From Formosa agariphila KMM 3901 (GTDB lineage: Bacteria > Bacteroidota > Bacteroidia > Flavobacteriales > Flavobacteriaceae), in the NCBI RefSeq assembly GCF_000723205.1, contig NZ_HG315671.1, positions 570,851-634,850 of the forward strand: a DNA stretch of 64,000 nucleotides. The letters are read 5' to 3'. This document shows positions 1 through 8,916 of the stretch, one piece after another (the first letter of the stretch is position 1; every line of letters begins with the position of its first letter). Below the pieces are notes generated by a model. That model was given only the letters and a program-made list of their open reading frames with translations. It had not been told where the DNA came from and made no database searches. The translations under genes were made by a program, and so were the position numbers.

Positions 1-1914
1 AATAACTTTTACTTCGTAAACGCTACCAACTTGAGGTTTAAATAATATAGAATCGATTTTAGCTTGTACAGCTGCAATTCCTTCATTACCTACACCTAAA
101 ATTTCAACAATACCTTCTTCAGTTACAGGGTCTTCGTTTATTACGATAGTTGTTCCTGTTTCTTTTTGCATTTCTTGAATTACTTTTCCTCCTGGTCCAA
201 TTAATGCACCAATAAATTCGTTAGGAATTCTTCTAGTAATCATTTTAGGAGAATGTTCTTTTACATCTGTATTAGGTTCAGAAATCGTATCTGTAATTAA
301 TCCTAAGATATGTAAACGACCATCACGAGCTTGTTTTAAAGCATTTACAAGAATTTCGTAAGATAATCCTTTTACTTTAATATCCATTTGGCAAGCAGTA
401 ATACCATCTGCAGTTCCTGTTACTTTAAAGTCCATGTCACCTAAGTGATCTTCGTCTCCTAAAATGTCAGATAATACAGCGTATTTTCCAGATTCTACAT
501 CTGTAATTAATCCCATAGCAATACCAGAAACAGGTTTCTTTAATTGCACACCAGCATCCATTAACGCCATTGTTCCTGCACAAACAGTTGCCATAGAAGA
601 CGAACCGTTAGATTCAAGAATTTCTGACACTACACGTACTGTGTAAGGACAGTCTGCAGGGACCATATTTTTTAAAGCACGTTGTGCTAAGTTTCCGTGT
701 CCAACTTCACGACGAGACGTTCCTCTTAACGGACGCGCTTCACCAGTAGAAAAAGGAGGGAAGTTGTAATGTAAATAGAAACGCTCTTCACCTTCAAAAG
801 ATGGCATATCTACTTGGTTAGCCTCTCTAGATGTACCTAAAGTAACTGTTGCTAATGCTTGAGTTTCCCCACGTGTAAATATTGAAGAACCGTGTGTAGA
901 AGGTAAATAGTCTACTTCACACCAAATTGGTCTAATTTCGTCAGTCTTACGACCATCTAGACGTAAACCTTCATTTAGAGTTAAATCTCTAATTGCAGCT
1001 TTTTCAGCTTTATAGAAATATTTAGATACTAAGTCACCAAAGTCTTCTAATTCTTCTTCAGTAAAAGATGCTTTTACTTCAGCTTTAATTTCTTCGAAAG
1101 CAGCACTTCTTTCATGTTTTGCAGATGCTTTTTTAGCAACGGCATACACTTTATCGTAAGTTAATTCTTTAACTTTTTGCTCTACAGCTTCGTCTTCTCT
1201 TTCTCCTTCGTACTCACGTGTTTCTTTCTTACCAAAAGCTTCTGCTAATTTTACTTGAGCAGCACATTGTACTTTAATAGCTTCGTGAGCAAATTTAATT
1301 GCTTCAGCCATTTCTTCTTCAGAAATTTCTAACATTTCACCTTCAACCATCATTACAGAATCAGCAGATGCTCCAATCATCATATCGATGTCAGATTCTT
1401 CTAATTGTGCTCTTGTTGGGTTGATGATGAATTCACCATTAATACGACCAACTCTAGCTTCAGAGATTGGTGTTTCGAATGGTACATCAGATAATTGTAT
1501 AGCTGCAGATGCGGCTAATCCAGCCATTGCATCTGGCATAACTTCAGGGTCATGAGACATTAACTGAATCATAACTTGAGTTTCTGCGTGGTAATCTTTT
1601 GGGAATAATGGACGTAAAACACGGTCTACAAGACGCATAGTTAATACTTCACCGTCGCTTGGTCTTGCTTCTCTTTTAAAGAAACCACCAGGATAACGAC
1701 CTGCTGCTGCAAATTTTTCTCTGTAGTCTACCGTTAATGGTAAAAAGTCTACATCACTTTGTTTGTAATTTGAAACTAATGTACATAATAACATACATTT
1801 TCCAGATGTTACTACAACCGATCCATGAGCTTGTTTCGCTAATTTTCCGGTTTCGATGGAAATTTCTCTCCCATCACCAAGGTCTATAACCTCTTTAAAA
1901 ACTTTTGGAATCAT
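1..1914 (-). CDS. pnp: Polynucleotide phosphorylase (partial, 3' end outside window)
   Basis: This is a phosphate-dependent 3'-5' exoribonuclease of mRNA decay, acting in the cytoplasm as a ring-shaped trimer. The reverse strand is open from an ATG at 1914 to the window edge, giving 638 codons. The first RNase PH domain occupies roughly residues 5-230, and a helical linker follows at about 240-320. The second, catalytic RNase PH domain runs from about 325 to 550 and contains the acidic [13 protein letters not shown] stretch near residue 490. A KH domain with the GPGGKVI loop lies near residue 570, and the S1 domain begins just before the edge. By family length about 100 residues are missing outside the window. 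The gene lies downstream of rpsO on the same strand, the usual rpsO-pnp order, but a hairpin terminator separates the two. The leader between them is CA-rich. Identification is secure. Confidence 0.97.
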   Translation of the reverse strand, partial: MIPKVFKEVIDLGDGREISIETGKLAKQAHGSVVVTSGKCMLLCTLVSNYKQSDVDFLPLTVDYREKFAAAGRYPGGFFKREARPSDGEVLTMRLVDRVLRPLFPKDYHAETQVMIQLMSHDPEVMPDAMAGLAASAAIQLSDVPFETPISEARVGRINGEFIINPTRAQLEESDIDMMIGASADSVMMVEGEMLEISEEEMAEAIKFAHEAIKVQCAAQVKLAEAFGKKETREYEGEREDEAVEQKVKELTYDKVYAVAKKASAKHERSAAFEEIKAEVKASFTEEELEDFGDLVSKYFYKAEKAAIRDLTLNEGLRLDGRKTDEIRPIWCEVDYLPSTHGSSIFTRGETQALATVTLGTSREANQVDMPSFEGEERFYLHYNFPPFSTGEARPLRGTSRREVGHGNLAQRALKNMVPADCPYTVRVVSEILESNGSSSMATVCAGTMALMDAGVQLKKPVSGIAMGLITDVESGKYAVLSDILGDEDHLGDMDFKVTGTADGITACQMDIKVKGLSYEILVNALKQARDGRLHILGLITDTISEPNTDVKEHSPKMITRRIPNEFIGALIGPGGKVIQEMQKETGTTIVINEDPVTEEGIVEILGVGNEGIAAVQAKIDSILFKPQVGSVYEVKVI

Positions 1915-1920
1915 AAATTT

Positions 1921-1975
1921 TTTTATTCTAATTAAACAATGGTCGTTGTGTTGTAGTTGTTGTGTGGTGACCAAT
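1921..1975 (-). promoter_or_regulatory. CA-rich 5' leader of pnp
   Basis: Read in the sense direction of pnp, the stretch just upstream of the start codon is almost free of G and U over about 30 bases (CACCACACAACAAC and onward). An AT-rich run then leads to the ATG. Such unstructured CA-rich leaders can favour ribosome binding where Shine-Dalgarno sequences are weak. A regulatory role is inferred from composition only. Confidence 0.25.
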
Positions 1976-2029
1976 GAAAAACTAAGTAATAGCTTTTTAT
2001 ATATCTCTTACGAGGGGTAATAACTAAAA

Positions 2030-2055
2030 AAAAGAGGCATAAAGCCTCTCTTTTA
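2030..2055 (-). terminator. rpsO terminator
   Basis: An AGAGGC/GCCTCT stem (2033-2038 with 2044-2049) with an ATAAA loop lies directly after the rpsO stop codon. On the minus strand it is followed by a run of U (A run at 2026-2033). It should end most rpsO transcripts before pnp. Confidence 0.7.
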
Positions 2056-2325
2056 TTATTTTCTTAATCCTAATTCTTTAACAATAGCACGATATCTTAA
2101 GACATCTTTCTTAGTTAAGTAGTCAAGTAATGATCTACGCTTACCTACTAATTTTACTAATGAACGCTCAGTATTATAATCTTTACGATTCTTTTTTAAG
2201 TGTTCTGTTAAGTGATTAATTCTGTGCGTGAATAACGCAATTTGTCCTTCTGCAGTACCAGTATCGTTTTTTCCTTTACCGTGCTTTGCGAAAAGCTCTT
2301 CTTTAGACTCTTTTGTTAAATACAT
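2056..2325 (-). CDS. rpsO: 30S ribosomal protein S15
   Basis: S15 is a primary 16S rRNA-binding protein of the small-subunit platform. The 89 residues match the family length, and the four-helix family features are visible: the GTAEGQIALFTHRINHLTEH segment (about residues 22-42) and the LVGKRRSLLDYL segment (about 59-70). The ATG at 2325 has a Bacteroidota -7 box about 55 bases upstream, and the leader carries a small hairpin that could be an autoregulatory site. The gene is immediately followed by a terminator and then pnp. Identification is secure. Confidence 0.98.
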   Translation of the reverse strand: MYLTKESKEELFAKHGKGKNDTGTAEGQIALFTHRINHLTEHLKKNRKDYNTERSLVKLVGKRRSLLDYLTKKDVLRYRAIVKELGLRK

Positions 2326-2356
2326 TCCAATATTTATTTAAATGATTTTTATGTAC

Positions 2357-2374
2357 ATGGAAGCTTTTCTTCCA
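2357..2374 (-). promoter_or_regulatory. Hairpin at the 5' end of the rpsO mRNA
   Basis: In the rpsO sense strand TGGAAG and CTTCCA pair around a five-base loop. From the -7 box position this hairpin would sit at the very 5' end of the message, about 30 bases before the start codon. Ribosomal protein S15 binds structured leaders of its own mRNA in several phyla, so this is a candidate S15 site. That role is inferred only. Confidence 0.3.
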
Positions 2375-2379
2375 AGCGG

Positions 2380-2387
2380 CAAATATA
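2380..2387 (-). promoter_or_regulatory. -7 box of the rpsO promoter
   Basis: The minus strand reads TATATTTG, a full match to the Bacteroidota -7 consensus TANNTTTG. Transcription should start near 2373. No clear TTG -33 element at the expected spacing was found. Confidence 0.5.
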
Positions 2388-2441
2388 GTAATATTATATC
2401 ATTTAAATATTATATTGACAATCTTTTATAAAGAGGATAAA

Positions 2442-2467
2442 AAAAAGAGACGATTACGTCTCTTTTT
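2442..2467 (-). terminator. accD terminator
   Basis: AAAAAGAGACG and CGTCTCTTTTT (2442-2452 and 2457-2467) form an 11-bp perfect stem with an ATTA loop, a few bases after the accD stop codon. The A run on the plus strand becomes the U tract of the accD transcript. Confidence 0.75.
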
Positions 2468-2471
2468 GTAT

Positions 2472-3329
2472 TTAAGCCCTTACAGGTTGATTTGTAATTA
2501 AATCGAGATATAGGTTAACTCTGTTTTTTAAATCTTTACGGTGTGTAATGAAGTCTAGGAAGCCATGTTCTAATAAGAATTCTGCCGTTTGGAAACCTTC
2601 AGGAAGTTCTTTTCCTGTCGTGTCTCTTACAATTCTAGGGCCTGCAAAACCTATTAAAGCTCCTGGTTCACTAATGTTAATATCGCCTAACATTGCAAAA
2701 GAGGCTGTTGTGCCTCCTGTAGTTGGGTCTGTACAAAGTGAAATGTAAGGAATTCCTGCATCTGCTAATTGTGCTAGTTTAACCGAAGTTTTAGCTAATT
2801 GCATTAAAGATAGTGCAGCTTCCATCATACGAGCTCCTCCAGATTTAGAGATAATCATGAGTGGAATATTGTTTTTTATAGAATAGTTTGCAGCACGTGC
2901 AATTTTTTCTCCAACAACACTTCCCATTGAACCTCCGATAAAGCTAAAGTCCATACAGGCTATAACGATGTCTTTCCCTTTAGACTTACCAACTGCTGTT
3001 CTTACAGCATCTTTAAGTCTGGTTTTATCTTGAGCAGCTTTTAAACGGTCTGGATACTTTTTAGTGTCTTCAAATTTTAGTGGATCTTTAGAAGTAAGAT
3101 CAGCATCTAATTCTTTAAACGTATTGTCGTCGAATAATATTTCGAAGTATTCTTTACTTCCTATTCTAACGTGATATCCATCTTCAGGACTCACGTAAAA
3201 ATTTTCTTCTAATTCATCGGTATCTACTATTTTTCCAGTTGGAGATTTATACCAAAGGCCTTTAGGGGTGTCCTTCTTCTCGTTGGTGGTGGTAGTAATA
3301 CCTTTTGTTTTTCTTTTAAACCAAGACAT
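2472..3329 (-). CDS. accD: Acetyl-CoA carboxylase, carboxyltransferase beta subunit
   Basis: AccD is half of the carboxyltransferase that moves the carboxyl group from biotin to acetyl-CoA, the committed step of fatty acid synthesis. The 285 residues show the crotonase fold motifs GGSMGSVVG (132-140), SGGARMME (163-170) and [10 protein letters not shown] (201-210). The N-terminus begins MSWFKR like other AccD proteins. However, where E. coli AccD has a four-cysteine zinc ribbon, this protein has no cysteine before residue 125: the ribbon segment reads [13 protein letters not shown] and later [10 protein letters not shown]. The zinc site is therefore lost although the segment is kept. It has its own terminator and is separated from fbaA upstream by 235 bases holding a long inverted repeat. 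Confidence 0.96.
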   Translation of the reverse strand: MSWFKRKTKGITTTTNEKKDTPKGLWYKSPTGKIVDTDELEENFYVSPEDGYHVRIGSKEYFEILFDDNTFKELDADLTSKDPLKFEDTKKYPDRLKAAQDKTRLKDAVRTAVGKSKGKDIVIACMDFSFIGGSMGSVVGEKIARAANYSIKNNIPLMIISKSGGARMMEAALSLMQLAKTSVKLAQLADAGIPYISLCTDPTTGGTTASFAMLGDINISEPGALIGFAGPRIVRDTTGKELPEGFQTAEFLLEHGFLDFITHRKDLKNRVNLYLDLITNQPVRA

Positions 3330-3394
3330 ATTGATTTCTATTTTTTATTCTGAGGCACTAAATGTACTTCAAAATTTTTTCGTTTAGCGTTTTC

Positions 3395-3434
3395 CTAACA
3401 GACATAAAAAAATAAGTTTCTTTATGTCTGTTAG
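3395..3434. repeat. 14-bp perfect inverted repeat between fbaA and accD
   Basis: CTAACAGACATAAA (3395-3408) pairs perfectly with TTTATGTCTGTTAG (3421-3434) around a 12-base loop. It lies downstream of fbaA and upstream of accD, both on the minus strand. There is no U tract directly after the stem, so it is not a canonical intrinsic terminator. It could be an mRNA 3'-end stabiliser, a processing site or an operator. Confidence 0.6.
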
Positions 3435-3564
3435 ACTGAATGTTATGTAAATATAGCAGAAATTTAGAGAGTAATAATAATTAAGCATCTCCGTTTTTTA
3501 CTAAACTATATTCTTGCCAAAATTAAAATTTTGTTTTTAATAACAGCAAAACGCCACGATTTTT

Positions 3565-4632
3565 TTATAATGTGTTTACATTATTTAAATCTTCAAATGC
3601 CTTTTTTAAGCGTGCTACAAAGGTTTCTTCACCTTTTCTTAGCCAAACTCTAGGGTCGTAATATTTTTTATTTGGAGAATCTGCACCATCTGGATTTCCT
3701 ATTTGTGCTTGTAAATAGGCTTCGTTTTGTTTCATATAATCACGAATACCTGTCATAAATGCATATTGCATGTCTGTATCGATATTCATTTTAATTACAC
3801 CGTAGCTAATTCCTTCTCTAATTTCTTCTACAGTTGAACCTGATCCACCATGGAAAACGAAATCGATATGATTATGTCCTACACCATATTTCTTAGAGAT
3901 ATATTCTTGAGAATTTTTTAAAATTTTTGGAGTCAGTTTTACGTTACCTGGCTTGTAAACCCCGTGTACATTTCCAAATGCTGCTGCAATTGTAAATTGA
4001 TCACTTATTTTACTTAACTCTTCGTAAGCGTAAGCTACTTCTTCTGGTTGAGTGTATAATTTAGAATCGTCTACATCTGTATTATCTACACCATCTTCTT
4101 CTCCACCAGTAATACCTAATTCAATTTCTAAAGTCATACCCATTTTGCTCATACGCTCTAGGTAAGATTTACAAATCTCCATGTTTTCTTCTAAAGACTC
4201 TTCAGAAAGATCAATCATGTGAGAACTGAATAATGGTTTTCCTGTTTCAGCAAAATGTTTTTCACTAGCATCTAACATACCGTCTATCCAAGGTAATAAT
4301 TTTTTAGCACAATGGTCTGTGTGTAATATAACTGGTACGCCATAGGCTACAGATAATTCATGAACGTGTTTTGCACCTGCCACAGCACCTGCTACTGCTG
4401 CTTTTTGGTTTTCGTTACTTAATCCTTTACCAGCATTAAAAACGGCACCTCCGTTAGAAAATTGAATAATTACAGGAGCGTTTAGAGCTGCTGCAGTTTC
4501 TAGAACACCATTAATAGTATCAGATCCAATTACATTTACAGCTGGAAGAGCGAATCCCTTTTCTTTAGCAAGTTTAAAAATTTCTTGTACTTCTTTCCCG
4601 GTAGCAACTCCAGGTTTAATATTGTGTCCCAT
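3565..4632 (-). CDS. fbaA: Class II fructose-bisphosphate aldolase
   Basis: This zinc-dependent glycolytic aldolase interconverts fructose 1,6-bisphosphate with dihydroxyacetone phosphate and glyceraldehyde 3-phosphate. The 355 residues are normal for the E. coli-type class IIA enzyme. Visible are the HTDHC segment with metal and catalytic residues (104-108), a glycine-rich GITGGEEDG loop near residue 173, a NVHGVYKPGN segment with a zinc histidine, and the HGGSGST phosphate loop. The ATG at 4632 follows a -7 box by about 37 bases. It lies between tamL and accD with gaps over 100 bases on both sides, so it is probably a separate transcript. Confidence 0.97.
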   Translation of the reverse strand: MGHNIKPGVATGKEVQEIFKLAKEKGFALPAVNVIGSDTINGVLETAAALNAPVIIQFSNGGAVFNAGKGLSNENQKAAVAGAVAGAKHVHELSVAYGVPVILHTDHCAKKLLPWIDGMLDASEKHFAETGKPLFSSHMIDLSEESLEENMEICKSYLERMSKMGMTLEIELGITGGEEDGVDNTDVDDSKLYTQPEEVAYAYEELSKISDQFTIAAAFGNVHGVYKPGNVKLTPKILKNSQEYISKKYGVGHNHIDFVFHGGSGSTVEEIREGISYGVIKMNIDTDMQYAFMTGIRDYMKQNEAYLQAQIGNPDGADSPNKKYYDPRVWLRKGEETFVARLKKAFEDLNNVNTL

Positions 4633-4668
4633 AGTTATTTTTTATTTATTGTGAATGTTGATTATTAC

Positions 4669-4676
4669 CAAATGTA
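4669..4676 (-). promoter_or_regulatory. -7 box of the fbaA promoter
   Basis: The minus strand reads TACATTTG, a full TANNTTTG match, placed so that the fbaA message has a leader of about 30 bases. Confidence 0.5.
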
Positions 4677-4764
4677 ATACTTTTAAGTGTTTTTTTTAAG
4701 TTTTTAGGGGCTTAACTAACCCAAAATCTGCGCAAACGATGTATTTTTTTAATTTAAAATGTAT

Positions 4765-7296
4765 TTAGAACGGATAGTTAATTCCGACATTATAAACGGC
4801 ATTTCCAAAATTATAATCTTTAAACCATCTTTCGCCTTCAGAATAAGAAGGGTCGTAGGTTTTAAATCCGATATCAAATCTAAAAACTAAAAAACTAAAA
4901 TCGTAACGTAGCCCAAATCCTGTTCCTATAGCCGTGTCTTTAAGTGAGCTAAAATTATCGAAAGTTGCAAATTCATCATCTACATTATCGAAAACGTTCC
5001 AAATGTTACCAACATCTACAAAAAGGGCCCCGTATAAATCTTCGAAAACATTAAAACGATGTTCCATATTTAGTGCTAATTTAAGGTTAGCTTCGTTAAA
5101 ATCGTCATTACTTTGTGAGCTTCCTGGTCCTAAATCGTAAGCGGTCCAAGCACGATTGTCGTTAGCACCACCGGCAAAGAAACTTTTTGCAAACGGGATA
5201 TTGTTTGAATTTCCATAAGGTATTGCGATTCCGAAAAAAGCGCGAATAGCAAATATGTTTTGGTGTCCTAAATCCCAGTGTTTTGTGTAATCGAACTCCG
5301 TCTTTATAAATTGTGAATAGGCTACATTAAATAATTCGTATTGATTGTCTTCGTTTTTTTGGCTATTAGAAAGTTTAGACCCTAGAGCGAGTAGGTTACC
5401 AGCAGATTCTAACTTAAATCTGAAAATGAAAAAATCTTCATCGGATGGGTTTCTACGACTGTCCTTAATAAAGGAATATGCACTAGATACAATTAGGTTA
5501 TTTTCTGTTAAACGAATCATACGTTCATCGATATTGTTAACCGTTTGTATATCGTCATCAGAAATGCCATTTGGCGGATTATCGCTTAAAACTTCGTCTA
5601 TAAATTCATTAGTACCATCTGGAATAGATAAATCTTCATCGCTAGGAATATAATCTATGTCATGGGCTATATCATCAAGAGTATCATAAGATGTGCTATA
5701 CACATTAAAATAGTTGTCCGGATTAAGGTTTCTAACGTATTGCGCGTTAAATAAATCTAGTGCTTGAGTTATTCCTCGTTTGGGTCTCCAATTGTAATTT
5801 AAAGAACCTGTAAATGAACGTTTGTCTAGTCCTACATTGGTCTGACTTGCTATAGATAGTCCTATTCGGGTGGTAGGCGACATTGTTTTAGGGATTAAAC
5901 TGTCGGTATTTATAGGGAAAAATATTCTTGGTATTGTGAGTTTTAAATCAGCTCCTAATTCATTAATATCGAAAAATTTATCTTTATCATCCGCAGCATC
6001 ATCTGATGCGCCAATAGTAGCAAATCCTGATAATTCTAAAGTCTCAGCACCTTTAAAAATATTTCTAGCTAATAAACTTGACGATACTGTAAAACCTATA
6101 ATTTGAATGTTACTCTGCGAAACTTCTAAGCTATAGTCTAAATTAAATTTCTTAAGTGGCGTTAAAAAAATATTTGCCGTAAGTGTGGTATCTGGATTCT
6201 CTATATAATTAATATCTGGATACCTAAATGTCTTTAATTCACTCAAGTGTTTATAGGTACGTGTACGATCTATATCTCTAAATATATTTCCAGGGCTAAT
6301 AAAAATGGCATCGGTAAGTGCTTTTGGTTTATAAGCAATTTTGTCTTGAACGCTATATAAGTTGTAACCGTTATATTTTATAGTATCCTTAATGGAGTAC
6401 TCTCTGCTTTCATGAGAATTATCGGTGTAAATATTTACATCTTTAATTTTATAAACTTTAAAAGGGCCATTTTGTATAGAATCGGCATTACGACTACTGC
6501 TATAGTTTTTAATTTGAACTTCAACATTCATTTTTTTATTAGTCTCAACAGTGTCAACTTGAAAAATAACATAGTCTTGACTAAACTGATAAATACCATT
6601 ATTTCTTAGGTTTGAAGTGATTCTATCTCGCTCCGATTTAAAATTATCTGTAGTATAGCGTTCTCCTTTTTTTATAAAAGAACGTCTTTTGTTCTGATTG
6701 TAAATCGAGTCGACAACGGGAGACATTATCTTGGTAGAAATACTGTCGATTTTATATGGTGTTCCTCGGTTTACATGATATGCAATTTCAACCTTTTGTT
6801 TTGGTTTTAGTATGGTGTCGTAGCTTGCGCTGACATCAAACCAACCATTATTGATATAATAATCTTCTAAACGCTTAACAGATTTTATAGCGCGAGGTTC
6901 GTTAATTATAGAAGGTGCTTCACCAGTTGTTTTAAGCCAAGCATTTAGACTTTTTCTAGAATTAATATATTGGGATAACTGTTTTTTAGATAAAAAACGT
7001 TCTAAACGTTCGCGATGTTTTGCTGTTTTGTTTAAATGCGTATCGATTATAGAATCGATGTTTGGACGTGCTAAATTATAAATGTATAATCGTATAGGAA
7101 GACCTAACATGGTCTTGTTTGGCTCCTGATATAATAAATTATCTATTTGTTCTGAAGTATTACGAACGCTATCTACGTAAATCGTGTTTTTTACTAACAG
7201 ACGCTCTCCTTCGCTAACGTTTTTAATAGAATTACATGCCGTAATTAAACCTGTTATTAAAATAAATAATACTATTTTTGAGAACCTTTGTTTCAA
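4765..7296 (-). CDS. tamL: TamL-type outer membrane assembly lipoprotein (BamA/TamA family)
   Basis: This is a BamA/TamA-superfamily outer membrane protein whose lipoprotein form, TamL, is typical of Bacteroidota. The 843 residues start with a lipoprotein signal peptide ending ITGLITAC (Cys21). POTRA-like periplasmic repeats follow over roughly residues 25-370. The C-terminal half is a beta-barrel, with alternating hydrophobic strands and a FDIGFKTYDPS-type end. The motif FFAGGANDNRAW near residue 700 corresponds to the loop-6 region of the family. The predicted start is TTG, not ATG; no in-frame ATG lies ahead of the signal peptide, so TTG is needed to make it. The gene is divergent from the TrmH-family methylase. 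It probably helps insert or export outer membrane proteins; the precise substrate is not known from sequence. Confidence 0.88.
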   Translation of the reverse strand: MKQRFSKIVLFILITGLITACNSIKNVSEGERLLVKNTIYVDSVRNTSEQIDNLLYQEPNKTMLGLPIRLYIYNLARPNIDSIIDTHLNKTAKHRERLERFLSKKQLSQYINSRKSLNAWLKTTGEAPSIINEPRAIKSVKRLEDYYINNGWFDVSASYDTILKPKQKVEIAYHVNRGTPYKIDSISTKIMSPVVDSIYNQNKRRSFIKKGERYTTDNFKSERDRITSNLRNNGIYQFSQDYVIFQVDTVETNKKMNVEVQIKNYSSSRNADSIQNGPFKVYKIKDVNIYTDNSHESREYSIKDTIKYNGYNLYSVQDKIAYKPKALTDAIFISPGNIFRDIDRTRTYKHLSELKTFRYPDINYIENPDTTLTANIFLTPLKKFNLDYSLEVSQSNIQIIGFTVSSSLLARNIFKGAETLELSGFATIGASDDAADDKDKFFDINELGADLKLTIPRIFFPINTDSLIPKTMSPTTRIGLSIASQTNVGLDKRSFTGSLNYNWRPKRGITQALDLFNAQYVRNLNPDNYFNVYSTSYDTLDDIAHDIDYIPSDEDLSIPDGTNEFIDEVLSDNPPNGISDDDIQTVNNIDERMIRLTENNLIVSSAYSFIKDSRRNPSDEDFFIFRFKLESAGNLLALGSKLSNSQKNEDNQYELFNVAYSQFIKTEFDYTKHWDLGHQNIFAIRAFFGIAIPYGNSNNIPFAKSFFAGGANDNRAWTAYDLGPGSSQSNDDFNEANLKLALNMEHRFNVFEDLYGALFVDVGNIWNVFDNVDDEFATFDNFSSLKDTAIGTGFGLRYDFSFLVFRFDIGFKTYDPSYSEGERWFKDYNFGNAVYNVGINYPF

Positions 7297-7402
7297 GTAT
7301 ATTTTAGAAATTAAAAACGTTTAAAAGACTTGTTTTATGTTTGCAATCTAATTTAAGAGCACGTAAAAAAGTTGCTTACAAAATCAAAAATACATTATTT
7401 GA

Positions 7403-8137
7403 ATGTTATCAAAAAATCAAATAAAATTAATTAATAAATTAAAACTTAAAAAGCATAGAGTAGAGTCCAATTTGTTTGTGGCTGAGGGGATTAAGACAAT
7501 TAAAGAATTGTTGCAATCCGACTTAAAACTACAACATGTATACGCTACCGAACCTTTTAATCTGGAATCGACTAAAGAAACGCTTATTTCTGAAACCGAT
7601 TTAAAACGGGTTAGCTTTTTAACGACACCAAATCAAGCGCTTGCTGTTTTCGAAATTCCGAAATCAAAACCTATAGACCTTTCTCAACTTTGCGTAGCAT
7701 TAGACGATGTTCGTGATCCCGGAAATTTAGGTACAATTATTCGATTATGCGATTGGTTTGGTATACATAATTTAATATGTAATAAAGGCACGGTAGATTG
7801 TTTTAACCCAAAAGTTGTTCAGGCTACAATGGGGTCTATTACGCGAGTAAATATTAACTATCTAGATCTAGAATCGTTTTTAAAGGAAATAGATGTTCCT
7901 ATTTATGGCGCATTTATGGAAGGAGAAAATGTTTATACACACAAAAATCTTTCGGAAACGGGGGTACTAGTAATGGGCAATGAAGCAAATGGAGTGTCTA
8001 AAACTATTGAAGCATTAATTACTGAAAAAATTGCTATTCCACGATTCGGTGAGCTAAAAGAAACGGAAAGTTTAAACGTAGCTACTGCAACATCTATTTT
8101 GTTAAGTGAGTTTAAACGCCGGTCTATTGAAATGTAA
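7403..8137 (+). CDS. TrmH/SpoU family RNA 2'-O-methyltransferase
   Basis: The family transfers a methyl group from S-adenosylmethionine to ribose 2'-OH in rRNA or tRNA. In the 244 residues the knotted SPOUT signature motifs are clear: DVRDPGNLGTIIRLCDWFG (motif 1, about 115-133), VMGNEANGVS (motif 2, about 191-200) and LNVATATSILLSEF (motif 3, about 222-235). The N-terminal substrate-binding part (residues 1-90) begins SKNQIKLINKLKLKKHR, typical of the RlmB/TsnR-like branch. The substrate nucleotide cannot be told from sequence. It is transcribed away from tamL, and its 3' end overlaps the convergent porT-like gene by 14 bases. Confidence 0.92.
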   Translation: MLSKNQIKLINKLKLKKHRVESNLFVAEGIKTIKELLQSDLKLQHVYATEPFNLESTKETLISETDLKRVSFLTTPNQALAVFEIPKSKPIDLSQLCVALDDVRDPGNLGTIIRLCDWFGIHNLICNKGTVDCFNPKVVQATMGSITRVNINYLDLESFLKEIDVPIYGAFMEGENVYTHKNLSETGVLVMGNEANGVSKTIEALITEKIAIPRFGELKETESLNVATATSILLSEFKRRSIEM

Positions 8138-8915
8138 AGTTTACAAAAATACCTTGCGTTTTCATACTAGATATATTGCCAGTCCAGGGACTATCAGGAT
8201 CATAGTCACGAACTAACTCATCGTTCATAGCGAATACTCCTCGAATAGATGGTGTGAATTTAAAGTATGGTAAATAGAAATCTATACCAGCACCTATTTC
8301 GTAATAATAGGTGTGTTTTGTCATTCTGAATTGCCCCGAATGGTTGTCTTCTAAATTGTCTTCGTTACTATTTAAGTTTAAAGACATAGATAGACCTCCA
8401 ACAATAAAAGGCTTAAAGTTGTTTATACGTTTTGCTGAAAATTTTAATAAAAGAGGTAGATGGATATATGTCGATTTTACTTCTCTATCTAGTATGCCGT
8501 TTGGATCTTCATCAAAGTCGTAAGTATCATAAGTGAAATTGTTTCCATTTGTACCTGTGGTTTCATAACCTTGAAAGTGATACTTATTATAACGTAAATT
8601 TCTAGTGGTAATGTAAAGACCTGGTTCGAAACGTAAATCGAAATAATCATTAATCCTCATGTTTCCGAGTAATCCTACACTAAAACCTATGCTTTTTTCT
8701 ATTTGAATATCGGTGACATCTCTACCGTTTTCATCATTTATTTCTTCATTATATTCAAAATCAAATCCGTAATTATTAAAACCTAGAAAATAGCCGTAAC
8801 TAAATCTATCTTTATCGAAATTCTCATTATTCAAAATACGTTCACGACTAAATAATTGGGCGAAACTTGATTGAGAAATCAGAATAAAAAATACAATTAC
8901 AACTAGTTTTTTCAT
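8124..8915 (-). CDS. porT: PorT/SprT-like outer membrane protein of type IX secretion
   Basis: PorT (SprT in gliding flavobacteria) is a small outer membrane barrel required for type IX secretion. From the ATG at 8915 the protein has 263 residues. It has a signal peptide (MKKLVVIVFFILI...SSFAQ), an early RFSYGYFLGFNNYGFDF segment, a THLPLLLKF-like strand, and a C-terminal aromatic end (IFVNFTFQ) expected of an outer membrane barrel. An in-frame upstream start at 8978 would bury the signal peptide and overlap ubiE, so it is rejected. The gene directly follows ubiE with a one-base gap, an order I recall as common for porT in Flavobacteriaceae. The specific PorT name rests on this context and the overall pattern; the minimal call is an exported outer membrane beta-barrel protein. 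Confidence 0.75.
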   Translation of the reverse strand: MKKLVVIVFFILISQSSFAQLFSRERILNNENFDKDRFSYGYFLGFNNYGFDFEYNEEINDENGRDVTDIQIEKSIGFSVGLLGNMRINDYFDLRFEPGLYITTRNLRYNKYHFQGYETTGTNGNNFTYDTYDFDEDPNGILDREVKSTYIHLPLLLKFSAKRINNFKPFIVGGLSMSLNLNSNEDNLEDNHSGQFRMTKHTYYYEIGAGIDFYLPYFKFTPSIRGVFAMNDELVRDYDPDSPWTGNISSMKTQGIFVNFTFQ

Positions 8916-8916
8916 A

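Noticed and set aside
5345-5653. Open frame of 102 codons on the plus strand inside tamL
   Set aside because: Shadow of the tamL barrel region; no promoter or family signature.
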